Positions 1-6,739 of a stretch of DNA of 8,281 bases are shown here, one piece after another (position 1 is the first letter of the stretch; every line of letters starts with the position of its first letter). The notes below the pieces were generated by a model that was given only the letters and a program-made list of their open reading frames with translations, was not told the origin of the DNA and searched no databases. Source of the stretch: Nitrospina sp. (GTDB taxonomy: Bacteria > Nitrospinota > Nitrospinia > Nitrospinales > VA-1); the NCBI GenBank assembly GCA_002697825.1, contig NZYH01000018.1:23157-31437 (forward strand). The letters are read 5' to 3'. Made by a program: the position numbers and the translations under genes.

Positions 1-20
1 TTGGTTTCACGTCGGAAAAA

Positions 21-1013
21 ATGACAGACGAGGAAATAGAAAAGTACATCCAGAAAAAAATCAAACGAAATGACAAACTCCTTAGAATCAATGGTAAAAA
101 TTTAGGTGATGAAGGAGTGAGTCATTTGGCCAAGTTGCCTCTATTGCAAACACTAACAACTTTAATTCTTTATAAAGGGAACTTCGGTGATGAAGGGGTG
201 CGTATGCTGGCCGCATCCGAAAACCTTGCTCAACTGAAAGCTCTTTACTTGGAAAATAATAATATCACTGATAAGGGTGTTGCATTTATTTCTAAATCAC
301 AATCCTTATCGAATTTGAAGGTTTTAAATTTGTACCATAACCGAATCACGGATGAAGGCGCATCTTTGATTGCTGATTCGGATACCCTGTCTCAGTTGGA
401 GAAATTGAACCTGAACTACAACCAACTTCATGACTCGGGAGCCATAGAACTTACTCGCTCTAACAAGTTAAAACGTCTGAGAAGTATCGACTTAACTTAC
501 AACCCTATTGAAAAAGCTGGAAAAGATGCTTGGAAACGTTTCCAGTTGATGGAATGGTTGAAAGAATTAAATCGGAGTAACCGACTGAACGAGGTTGGCG
601 CTGGTTTGATTGGCGATTTAGGTGTCGATGTTTTATTACAATCACCATTTGCTAACAAATTAGAAGTTTTGGATTTAAAAAATAATGACTTGTCGGATAA
701 GGCGGTGATTGCGCTGTCCCGCTCGGTAAAACTAGAGCAGCTGGTTTCGCTAAATCTTTCTAAAAATAACATTACAGATATGGGGGCAAAGGCCTTGGCC
801 CGATCCAGTAGTTTTGGAAAACTAAAAAAGTTGGATTTAAATTTTAACAGTATTGGCGATGAAGGTGCTTTGGCAATTGCGCAATCCCAAAACTTTACAA
901 ACCTAGAATCATTAAAGTTAGGTCAGAATAAAATTGGTACAGAAGGTGCTCAGGCTTTAAGTAAATCTAAAACCTTGCAAAATTTGATTCATCCTATTTT
1001 TGGTTTTTATTAA
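21..1013 (+). CDS. Leucine-rich-repeat protein, ribonuclease-inhibitor-like, start uncertain
   Basis: The protein is almost entirely leucine-rich repeats. Eleven units of the form LxxLxLxxNxIxDxGaxxLaxSxxLxx run from about residue 18 to 321. Ten are exactly 27 residues long; the seventh (residues 180-213) is 34, apparently carrying a 7-residue insertion near residues 189-195. The period, and the alternation of a strand (LxxLxL) with a helix (GaxxLaxS), match the RI-like class, which folds into a curved protein-binding solenoid. The N-terminal 17 residues are charged and helical. There is no signal peptide or membrane segment, so a cytosolic location is inferred. The protein ends abruptly after LIHPIFGFY with no typical C-terminal cap. 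The start is doubtful: the frame stays open upstream to base 3 (reading GFTSEK before the Met), and only a weak purine stretch precedes the ATG, so the gene may begin outside the window. The binding partner and function cannot be told from sequence. Confidence 0.85.
   Translation: MTDEEIEKYIQKKIKRNDKLLRINGKNLGDEGVSHLAKLPLLQTLTTLILYKGNFGDEGVRMLAASENLAQLKALYLENNNITDKGVAFISKSQSLSNLKVLNLYHNRITDEGASLIADSDTLSQLEKLNLNYNQLHDSGAIELTRSNKLKRLRSIDLTYNPIEKAGKDAWKRFQLMEWLKELNRSNRLNEVGAGLIGDLGVDVLLQSPFANKLEVLDLKNNDLSDKAVIALSRSVKLEQLVSLNLSKNNITDMGAKALARSSSFGKLKKLDLNFNSIGDEGALAIAQSQNFTNLESLKLGQNKIGTEGAQALSKSKTLQNLIHPIFGFY
72..983 (+). repeat. Eleven tandem LRR-coding units, 81-bp period
   Basis: This stretch codes for the repeats of the LRR protein. 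Units begin at residues 18, 45, 72, 99, 126, 153, 180, 214, 241, 268 and 295, giving an 81-bp period apart from one 102-bp unit. Position 22 of the unit is nearly always Ser (as in KSQSL, DSDTL, RSNKL, KSKTL), and positions 13-15 are usually D-x-G. The units are similar in protein but clearly diverged in DNA, so they are old duplications rather than a recently expanded array. Confidence 0.8.
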
Positions 1014-1055
1014 AAAAATAATTAGTTGAAACAGGCATGAGTCAGAAAGCTTGGC

Positions 1056-1084
1056 TTGTATTAATATCAGAAGACTCCTATTCT
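1056..1084 (+). promoter_or_regulatory. Possible accA promoter
   Basis: TTGTAT (1056-1061) and TATTCT (1079-1084) are separated by 17 bases and resemble sigma-70 -35 and -10 elements, with three and four of six consensus bases. Transcription would start about 12 bases before the accA ATG. The match is weak in an AT-rich region and could be chance. Confidence 0.25.
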
Positions 1085-1102
1085 TAGAAATCATATTTAA
1101 CC

Positions 1103-2071
1103 ATGGTACAGATACTCGATTTTGAAAGAGAAATTTTTGCATTGGAAACACAGATACATGACCTGGTTTCTCTTTCGCATATGTATGACAGTGTTGGGGA
1201 TATTACCGATGAGATTTCAAAACTCAAAAAGAAACTTCGTCGGATGAAACATGATGTTTATTCCAATTTGAAAGGTTGGGATAAAACTATGGTAGCTAGG
1301 CACCGGGATAGGCCTCATATGCTCGACTATGTTGATCATATTTTTACAGACTTTTTTGAATTGCACGGGGATCGCCACGGAGGATATGGCCCATCGATTG
1401 TTTCAGGGCCTGCGAAGTTTGATGATTTCTCGGTGATGGTTGTAGGACATCAAAAAGGTAGGGAAATGGAGGAGAAAATTGCAAGAAATTTTGGTATGTC
1501 ACAACCCTCAGGATATCGCAAGGCGCTTAGAGTGATGCAGATGGCGGAAAAATTTAGTATGCCAATTATTACTTTTATTGATACACCAGGAGCCTATCCT
1601 GGTGTCGATGCAGAAGAAAAAGGTCAGTCTGAAGCAATCGCTAGAAATATGTTCGGTATGGTCCCGTTAAGGGTTCCCATTATATGTGTGGTGATTGGTG
1701 AAGGCGGTTCGGGGGGAGCTTTGGCTATAGGAGTTGGTGATCGAATTTTGATGTTGGAGCATTCAGTTTATTCGGTAATCTCTCCAGAGGGTTGCGCGTC
1801 AATACTTTGGGAAGATAAGAATAAAAACAAACAAGCCGCTGATGCTTTATGTTTAACTGCAAACCATTTATTAAAATTTGAAATTATTGATCAAATTGTT
1901 CGTGAGCCATTGGGGGGTGCGCACCGCAACCATAAACGGGCAGCCATCGGTTTGAAAAAAACACTTCGTAAAAACCTTTTAGAGCTTAAAGAAATAAACC
2001 CTGACGAATTAGTTAAGTTGCGCGAAGAAAAATTTCGAAAAATGGGTAAAGTGATTGAAGAAGGAGCTTAA
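1103..2071 (+). CDS. accA: Acetyl-CoA carboxylase carboxyltransferase subunit alpha
   Basis: AccA pairs with AccD to form the carboxyltransferase that moves CO2 from carboxybiotin on AccB to acetyl-CoA. This makes malonyl-CoA, the first committed step of fatty acid synthesis in the cytosol. At 322 residues it is close to the E. coli length (319). The opening LDFEREIFALE is the family N-terminus, followed by RPHMLDYVDHIF and FFELHGDR near residues 70-90. The crotonase-fold core carries DTPGAYPG (160-167) and the glycine-rich GEGGSGGALAIG (199-210), which supplies oxyanion-hole amides, then SPEGCASILWED. There is no zinc ribbon, as expected, since that belongs to AccD. An in-frame TAG at 1085-1087 and the family N-terminus fix the ATG at 1103, although no clear Shine-Dalgarno precedes it. 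It lies 89 bp after the LRR gene and 13 bp from the convergent ABC gene. No accD is present in the window. Confidence 0.97.
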   Translation: MVQILDFEREIFALETQIHDLVSLSHMYDSVGDITDEISKLKKKLRRMKHDVYSNLKGWDKTMVARHRDRPHMLDYVDHIFTDFFELHGDRHGGYGPSIVSGPAKFDDFSVMVVGHQKGREMEEKIARNFGMSQPSGYRKALRVMQMAEKFSMPIITFIDTPGAYPGVDAEEKGQSEAIARNMFGMVPLRVPIICVVIGEGGSGGALAIGVGDRILMLEHSVYSVISPEGCASILWEDKNKNKQAADALCLTANHLLKFEIIDQIVREPLGGAHRNHKRAAIGLKKTLRKNLLELKEINPDELVKLREEKFRKMGKVIEEGA

Positions 2072-2084
2072 GATCCAAATTTTT

Positions 2085-3809
2085 TTATAAATGCATCTGA
2101 TGCTGGAATAGATTCGAGTATTCTGATTTAATACTGATTAAATTATCGTGGGCTCCTGTTTCAACCAATTCACCATTCCTCATAACAAGAATTCTGTCGG
2201 CTCCTTCAAGCGTAGATAATCGATGAGCAATAGACAGAGTGGTTTTTCCTACCATTAGTTTGCTCAACGCTTCTTTGATATGGCGTTCAGTTCGTGTGTC
2301 CACAGTCGAGGTTGCTTCATCCAATATCAGAATGGGTGGGTCTTTTAAAAAAGTCCGGGCTATAGCGATTCGATGTTTTTCCCCTCCAGAAAGTTTTACA
2401 CCCCGTTCCCCTACCTGCGTATCATAACCTTCTGGTAAATTATTTATAAATGTATCTGCATGCGAAGCGATAGCAGCCTCAATGACTTGCTGCCGGTTTG
2501 CTTTAATATTCCCATAAAGAATATTTTCAGCTACGGTTCCGTTAAACAAAAAAGGATCCTGAGAAACTAGCCCGATTTGTTCTCTTAAATAGGATAATTT
2601 TAAATCTTTAATTGGATATCCGTCAATACAGACCTGCCCTGAATCTACATCGTAAAAACGCATGATTAATTTAACGAGCGTTGACTTCCCACTCCCGGTA
2701 TGCCCAACCAAAGCGATTTTTTCTCCTGCTGTTATTGAAAATTTGACACCCTTGACTACTGGTTTTCCCTCAATATACGAAAAGTGTACTTGGTCAAATT
2801 CAATCAACCCTCGAACATTGGTAGAAGGAAGAACAGCGTTAGGGCTTTCCTTTACTTCAGGAACGGTATTTATTATCTCAAACAATCTATCCCCAGAAGC
2901 CAGTGCATGCTGCAGCATGTGATTAACTGAATGCAATTGGTTGATTGGAGTATAAAAAAGTGCCAAATATCCGACAAAAGCAACAAGAGAGCCTACTGTG
3001 ATTTGATTGGATTGCACTAGGCCAGCACCGAATAGCAAGATAAATACCGTTCCAAGTGACCCTAAAAACATCATGGTGGGTGAATAAATTGCCCATAAGC
3101 GCATGACCTCCAGGGTTCCATTGCAATATTCGCGACTTTTTTTATCGAACTGCTTTATTTCATGGAGTTGCCGATTAAAGGAAAGTGTTTCACGGATACC
3201 TGAAATGGAGTCCTGCAATTTGGAATTCATAGAAGCCGCACGTTTTCGCACAACATGATATTGACTGTGTGCTTTTTCCGTGTAAACCCATGCCCCGTAT
3301 ATAAGGAAAGGGATCGGTAGCAGTGCTAGAAGGGCCAATTTCCAATGCATGTAAAATAGTATTACTGAAATACCGATAAGGGTTAGAACTGCTGTAACAA
3401 CTTGCTCCACACCATCTATAAAAATTCTCTCAACGTAATTCACATCATCATTTACACGTGACATGAGCTCTCCAGTTGACCCATTTTCAAAATATTTTAA
3501 AGACAAACTTTGAAGAGAACGATAAACATCTGAGCGCAAATCAAATACTACATTCTGCTCTACCTGGTTATTGACAACAATACGCTTATGGTTGGTAAAA
3601 TTACGAGCAAGATAAACACCCGCAAGCCCGGCGATTGCCCAGTAAACCGCAACCATTTCTGAACTTTCAACAAGGTTATCCACAATTACCTTTGTAAGCC
3701 AAGGTGGCACGAGATCCAGTAGTGTGGTGAAAATCGCAAGGAAAAGAGTTAGAATAACCTTTCTTCGATAAGGCTTTAAATAGCTTAATACTCTTAATAG
3801 AGAATTCAT
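2085..3809 (-). CDS. MsbA-like ABC exporter half-transporter (permease-ATPase fusion)
   Basis: This is a type IV (B-family) ABC exporter with the membrane domain fused to the ATPase, working as a homo- or heterodimer in the inner membrane. Numbering from the ATG at 3809 (574 residues), hydrophobic segments lie near 18-38, 54-69, 134-155, 157-177, 244-265 and 272-292. The nucleotide-binding domain has the A-loop Tyr345, Walker A GHTGSGKST (369-377), Q-loop Gln417, signature LSGGE (473-477, followed by KHR), Walker B ILILDE (493-498) with the catalytic Glu, and H-loop His529. The ATPase therefore looks intact. Length and layout resemble MsbA lipid A flippases (E. coli 582 residues) and multidrug half-exporters. 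Substrate is not readable from sequence, and no lipid A gene lies alongside. The frame also allows a TTG start three codons upstream (3818). I chose the ATG because neither start has a good Shine-Dalgarno and TTG is rarer. LSGGE instead of LSGGQ is a known variant, not a defect. Confidence 0.92.
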   Translation of the reverse strand: MNSLLRVLSYLKPYRRKVILTLFLAIFTTLLDLVPPWLTKVIVDNLVESSEMVAVYWAIAGLAGVYLARNFTNHKRIVVNNQVEQNVVFDLRSDVYRSLQSLSLKYFENGSTGELMSRVNDDVNYVERIFIDGVEQVVTAVLTLIGISVILFYMHWKLALLALLPIPFLIYGAWVYTEKAHSQYHVVRKRAASMNSKLQDSISGIRETLSFNRQLHEIKQFDKKSREYCNGTLEVMRLWAIYSPTMMFLGSLGTVFILLFGAGLVQSNQITVGSLVAFVGYLALFYTPINQLHSVNHMLQHALASGDRLFEIINTVPEVKESPNAVLPSTNVRGLIEFDQVHFSYIEGKPVVKGVKFSITAGEKIALVGHTGSGKSTLVKLIMRFYDVDSGQVCIDGYPIKDLKLSYLREQIGLVSQDPFLFNGTVAENILYGNIKANRQQVIEAAIASHADTFINNLPEGYDTQVGERGVKLSGGEKHRIAIARTFLKDPPILILDEATSTVDTRTERHIKEALSKLMVGKTTLSIAHRLSTLEGADRILVMRNGELVETGAHDNLISIKSEYSNLFQHQMHL

Positions 3810-3913
3810 AGATTTCAAAAATTACAATTTAGATATGTAGCATTAAAGTTTATAGTATTATCCTTCTTTATCGAAGAAGAAACTAAAAAATACAAATTTA
3901 ATGAACTTTCATT

Positions 3914-4876
3914 ATGGAATATAGAAAACTGGATGATTTAAAAGTTTCTGTCATAGGTTATGGTGCCTGGGGCATTGGAGGAGCGCCCTTCTGGAACAAC
4001 GAAGGTGATAATAAATCCATTGAGTCTATTAAAATATCTTATGAAAATGGTATTAATTTTTTTGATACAGCACCTGTTTATGGTTTTGGGCACTCAGAAA
4101 AATTAATTGGTAAAGCACTAAAGGAAGTCCGTGATAAGGTTGTTATAGCTACAAAGTGCGGTCTTAGATGGGGTAAGGAGTCACTGAGCTCATTACGAAA
4201 AGATGCCAGTCGGAAATCCATACTGGAGGAGATTGACCAAAGTCTTAGGCGGTTAGATACAGATAGGATTGATCTTTATCAAGTGCATTGGCCAGATCTG
4301 GAAACTTCACATAATGAAACCATGGAGACTCTACTTGAAATTCAAAACCAGGGGAAAATTCGCTACATTGGTTTGAGTAATTATTCAGCAGAACAGATAA
4401 AGGAAAGTCTACAGTATGGGAAAATCATTTCATTACAACCGGAGTTTAGTTTGCTAGCTCGGGAAATTGAAAAAGATACAGTTCCTCTTTGTCTGGAAAA
4501 GAAAATCGGGATCATAGCTTATAGCCCTCTCGCTTCTGGAGTGCTTACCGGTAAATACCACAAAAAAACAAAGTTTAAAGATTGGCGAAGCAAGGGAATA
4601 ATTGGTACTTTTACAGGCGAAGGTTTTGTTGACAACATAAGCAAAGTGGATCGGTTAAGAGAAATTGCTCGTGAAGAGGGAAAAACTTGTGGCCAGACTG
4701 CTATAAATTGGGTGTTACGGCAACCGGGTCTTGTAACAGCGCTTGTCGGAGTTAAAAATTCAAGCCAAATGGAAGAAAATATAAAAGCAATAGGGTGGCA
4801 ACCATCCAAAGAGAATTGCAAAAAAATAGAAGAAATTTTTGCGCTACCTGTCTCAGGAAAAATTTCTAAGGTATAG
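3914..4876 (+). CDS. Aldo/keto reductase (AKR superfamily, IolS/AKR11-like)
   Basis: Predicted cytosolic NADPH-dependent oxidoreductase with a TIM-barrel fold that interconverts carbonyl compounds and alcohols. All four members of the AKR catalytic tetrad are visible: Asp51 and Tyr56 in FFDTAPVYGFGHSE, Lys81 in VVIATKCGL, and His125 in LYQVHWPD. Further family landmarks are the N-terminal VSVIGYGAWGIGG, RYIGLSNYS, the cofactor-side SPLASGVLTGKY, and a C-terminal GVKNSSQMEENI segment in the place where AKRs bind the NADP 2'-phosphate. The 320-residue length is normal. From memory, the overall pattern is closest to the Bacillus IolS group, but the physiological substrate cannot be inferred. The gene starts about 100 bp from the divergent ABC exporter and has no evident Shine-Dalgarno. 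Its last 11 bases overlap the 3' end of the convergent coiled-coil gene. Confidence 0.93.
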   Translation: MEYRKLDDLKVSVIGYGAWGIGGAPFWNNEGDNKSIESIKISYENGINFFDTAPVYGFGHSEKLIGKALKEVRDKVVIATKCGLRWGKESLSSLRKDASRKSILEEIDQSLRRLDTDRIDLYQVHWPDLETSHNETMETLLEIQNQGKIRYIGLSNYSAEQIKESLQYGKIISLQPEFSLLAREIEKDTVPLCLEKKIGIIAYSPLASGVLTGKYHKKTKFKDWRSKGIIGTFTGEGFVDNISKVDRLREIAREEGKTCGQTAINWVLRQPGLVTALVGVKNSSQMEENIKAIGWQPSKENCKKIEEIFALPVSGKISKV

Positions 4877-5396
4877 GACTAGAAGAAATATTTTTATTGC
4901 TCTGCTGGCCAAGGACCATATTAGTTAGCTCCTGAGAATCTTTTTGTAACCTCTTAATCAGTTTATTCATTGTCTGAGTTTCAGGTTGTAATGCGTTTAA
5001 GGCTTGATTCATATCCTCAATTGATTTTTTAAAATTATATTTTGGGTTTCCATACATCTTGCTTTCCATTTCAATAATTTCTTCATCCACTTTTTTTTCA
5101 AGAGATCTTAAGGTTTGGTTTACATGACTTTGAAGAGCAGATATGTTGGTTTCTAAGTTAGCATATTGAGCACGTTGAAGAGTCTGATTGGTATAAATGA
5201 AGCCGAAAAGAAGTACAAAAAGTGCTGTATAAAAAAGAATTTTAAGCGTAGTTATTTCGCTTTTTCTTTTTTTGACATTGGCTTTAATGGCGCTCAATTC
5301 ACTGGAAATTTGCCTTAAAGATTCATCCAGCCTTTCTATTTCTTTTTGTGAGCTGCTTTCCTTTGAAATCTCCCGCCTTGTTTCTTCCTGATCCAT
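4866..5396 (-). CDS. Single-pass membrane protein with coiled coils, function unknown
   Basis: I do not recognise a family for this 176-residue protein. Residues 1-49 are highly charged and heptad-like, probably a cytosolic coiled coil ending in the basic patch KKRK (42-45). One hydrophobic segment follows at about 51-68. The rest, residues 70-160, is predicted helical and coiled coil (ISALQSHVNQTLRSLEKKV, then IEDMNQALNALQPE), with a polar Ser/Asn-rich tail. By the positive-inside rule the N-terminus is cytosolic and the long C-terminal part periplasmic. An AGGA 8 bases upstream supports the ATG at 5396. It sits 42 bp after pilD on the same strand as the probable last gene of the recA-recX-pilD unit. 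A role near pilus or pseudopilus assembly would be guilt by association only. Its 3' end overlaps the convergent aldo/keto reductase by 11 bp. Confidence 0.8.
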   Translation of the reverse strand: MDQEETRREISKESSSQKEIERLDESLRQISSELSAIKANVKKRKSEITTLKILFYTALFVLLFGFIYTNQTLQRAQYANLETNISALQSHVNQTLRSLEKKVDEEIIEMESKMYGNPKYNFKKSIEDMNQALNALQPETQTMNKLIKRLQKDSQELTNMVLGQQSNKNISSSPIP

Positions 5397-5438
5397 AATT
5401 ATTTTCCTGTTAATTTACCTTTAAATTTACTTTTTGAT

Positions 5439-6212
5439 TTACCTTACCAGACCCTCTAAGTACAATTTTATCAGAAGATTTCCATAAAACAATGTGATCA
5501 AAGTGGCGACCGACAAAAATGGAGCAAATGGAATTAGGCTTTTTCTGGATTTTTTCCGGAGAGCTATTTGAAATATACTAACGATAGAGCCTAAAAAAGC
5601 AGCTATAAAGATTATCAATAGTACCTTTGCCCACCCCACTAAAGCGCCTGCTGCAGCAATATATTTAATATCTCCACCCCCCATACCACCCTTACTCAAA
5701 GCTGCAAGGAAATAGAATAGTCCACCGCCTAAAAAAAACCCCAGGATAGAGTCTACATAACCTATGGAGTAACTGCCGGCTGCAAGCCCCAAGACAATAC
5801 CTGGGAGTATGATGACATCAGGGATAATCTGATGTTCAATATCTATGGTGGATATTATTACTAGGGTCGGAGCAACAATCGTATAAATCAGGAAATCAAA
5901 GGTTAGTCCAAATTTGAACAATCCTGCAAGCAGAAGCAGGCCGGTGATTACTTCAATGATAGGATACATTGCGGATATATTCTCTTTACAATTCCTACAT
6001 TTACCACCGAGAATCAAATAGCTTATAACAGGAATGTTGTCGAAAGGACGGACAGGTGCGGAGCAGGAAATACAATGGGAGACGGGAAAAACAATTGATT
6101 CTTTTTTCGGTAATCGATGTATACAAACATTCGCGAAGCTACCTACTACTAATCCAAAAATAAATATGGCTATCGCTATCGTTGGGTAAGGAATTATGTC
6201 GATATTCTCCAT
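5439..6212 (-). CDS. pilD: Type IV prepilin peptidase / N-methyltransferase (A24 family)
   Basis: This polytopic inner-membrane aspartic protease cleaves the short leader from type IV prepilins or type II secretion pseudopilins and N-methylates the new N-terminus. The N-terminal domain has VVGSFANVCIHRLP and the zinc-binding cysteine pairs CISC (Cys47, Cys50) and CRNC (Cys72, Cys75), the form found in bifunctional enzymes that also methylate. The two catalytic aspartates of the A24 family are present: Asp124 in STIDIEHQIIPD and Asp181 in the GGGDIK motif (GMGGGDIKYIAAAGA). IPFAPFL near 227-233 is also typical. About seven or eight hydrophobic helices are visible. The 257-residue length is slightly short but complete. 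It starts 6 bp after recX, with AAGGA inside the last recX codons, so it is probably translationally coupled. No pilin, PilB or PilC gene is in the window. Confidence 0.95.
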   Translation of the reverse strand: MENIDIIPYPTIAIAIFIFGLVVGSFANVCIHRLPKKESIVFPVSHCISCSAPVRPFDNIPVISYLILGGKCRNCKENISAMYPIIEVITGLLLLAGLFKFGLTFDFLIYTIVAPTLVIISTIDIEHQIIPDVIILPGIVLGLAAGSYSIGYVDSILGFFLGGGLFYFLAALSKGGMGGGDIKYIAAAGALVGWAKVLLIIFIAAFLGSIVSIFQIALRKKSRKSLIPFAPFLSVATLITLFYGNLLIKLYLEGLVR

Positions 6213-6218
6213 TCCGTA

Positions 6219-6731
6219 TTAATCCTTGCTTAGGATGGAAGGTGTTTGCGCATAGTTAATTTCCATATCGAATTTTAATAATAACTTATAAATAATATCT
6301 GCTGAAAAACCTTTTCTTTTTAAGTATTGAATTAATCTGTGTTTCTTTTTTTCGCTTTCAATACCTTTTAAGGTCCCCCATTTTTTATGTGCGCATTCTC
6401 TAGCAAGTTGTATTTCTGAGTTATTTTCATAAAGAGTGCTCAAAATATTTTCGAGTATTTTTTGGTCAATACCTTTATTTAAAAGCTCCAGATATAAACG
6501 ATTTCTACCCAGTTTTTTCTGATTAATTTTGAACTGGCCCCATTGTAATGCAAATCGTTTGTCATCAATGTAATCAAGATTTTCTAGATACTCAAGGGTC
6601 TGCTGAATCACAAGGTGGGAATGATTTTTTTTCTCAAGATATTGAGTGATCTCCCTTTTGCTGCGTTCTCTATAAGAAAGATATTTTAACGCCTGGTTTT
6701 TGGCTTTTTTCAATGCTACAGGGTCAAACAT
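6219..6731 (-). CDS. recX: Recombination regulator RecX
   Basis: RecX binds inside the RecA-DNA filament and modulates, usually inhibits, its extension and ATPase/coprotease activity. This 170-residue protein shows the family's triple-helix repeats: ALKYLSYRERSKREITQYL near residues 14-32, then LEYLENLDYIDDKRFALQWG (about 46-65), KLGRNRLYLELLNKGID (about 73-89), and a last repeat with LIQYLKRKGFSADIIYKLL near 133-151. The Y-I-D-D-x-R-F and K-x-G-x-x-R-x-x-x-x-L patterns are diagnostic. It begins 8 bp after the recA stop, the usual arrangement, and only a weak GGAT lies upstream, so translation is probably coupled to recA. Its 3' end supplies the ribosome binding site of pilD. The protein is rich in Lys and Glu, like many RecX proteins. 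Confidence 0.93.
   Translation of the reverse strand: MFDPVALKKAKNQALKYLSYRERSKREITQYLEKKNHSHLVIQQTLEYLENLDYIDDKRFALQWGQFKINQKKLGRNRLYLELLNKGIDQKILENILSTLYENNSEIQLARECAHKKWGTLKGIESEKKKHRLIQYLKRKGFSADIIYKLLLKFDMEINYAQTPSILSKD
6223..6227 (-). promoter_or_regulatory. Ribosome binding site of pilD inside recX
   Basis: AAGGA on the minus strand, 10 bases before the pilD ATG, overlaps the last sense codons of recX (Lys-Asp, then stop). This supports the ATG at 6212 and coupled translation of the two genes. Confidence 0.5.
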
Positions 6732-6739
6732 ATTGCCAA

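Noticed and set aside
1039..1076. GAGTC...GACTC inverted pair upstream of accA
   Set aside because: Five-base arms with a loop of about 28 bases are expected by chance and give no stable stem.
984..1102. Frameshift continuing the LRR array after the stop codon
   Set aside because: The other two plus frames after base 984 give no LxxLxL or N-x-I/L pattern and reach stops quickly.
497..1151. Minus-strand frames of 91 and 64 codons opposite the LRR gene and the accA start
   Set aside because: The opposite strand codes a regular LRR array and accA, and these frames have no recognisable features.
2078..2103. Possible terminator between convergent accA and the ABC gene (T7 run and GCATC-T-GATGC)
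   Set aside because: The small dyad has a one-base loop, lies inside the ABC coding end, and follows the T run instead of preceding it. No GC-rich stem is present.
2239..2922. Plus-strand open frames of 62 and 86 codons inside the ABC exporter gene
   Set aside because: They lie fully inside a clearly coding gene on the other strand, show no motif, and are composition shadows.
3819..3913. Promoters in the divergent spacer between the ABC exporter and the aldo/keto reductase
   Set aside because: The region is AT-rich with several TATA-like hexamers (for example TATAGT at 3851-3856), but none has a good -35 partner, so no specific promoter can be supported.
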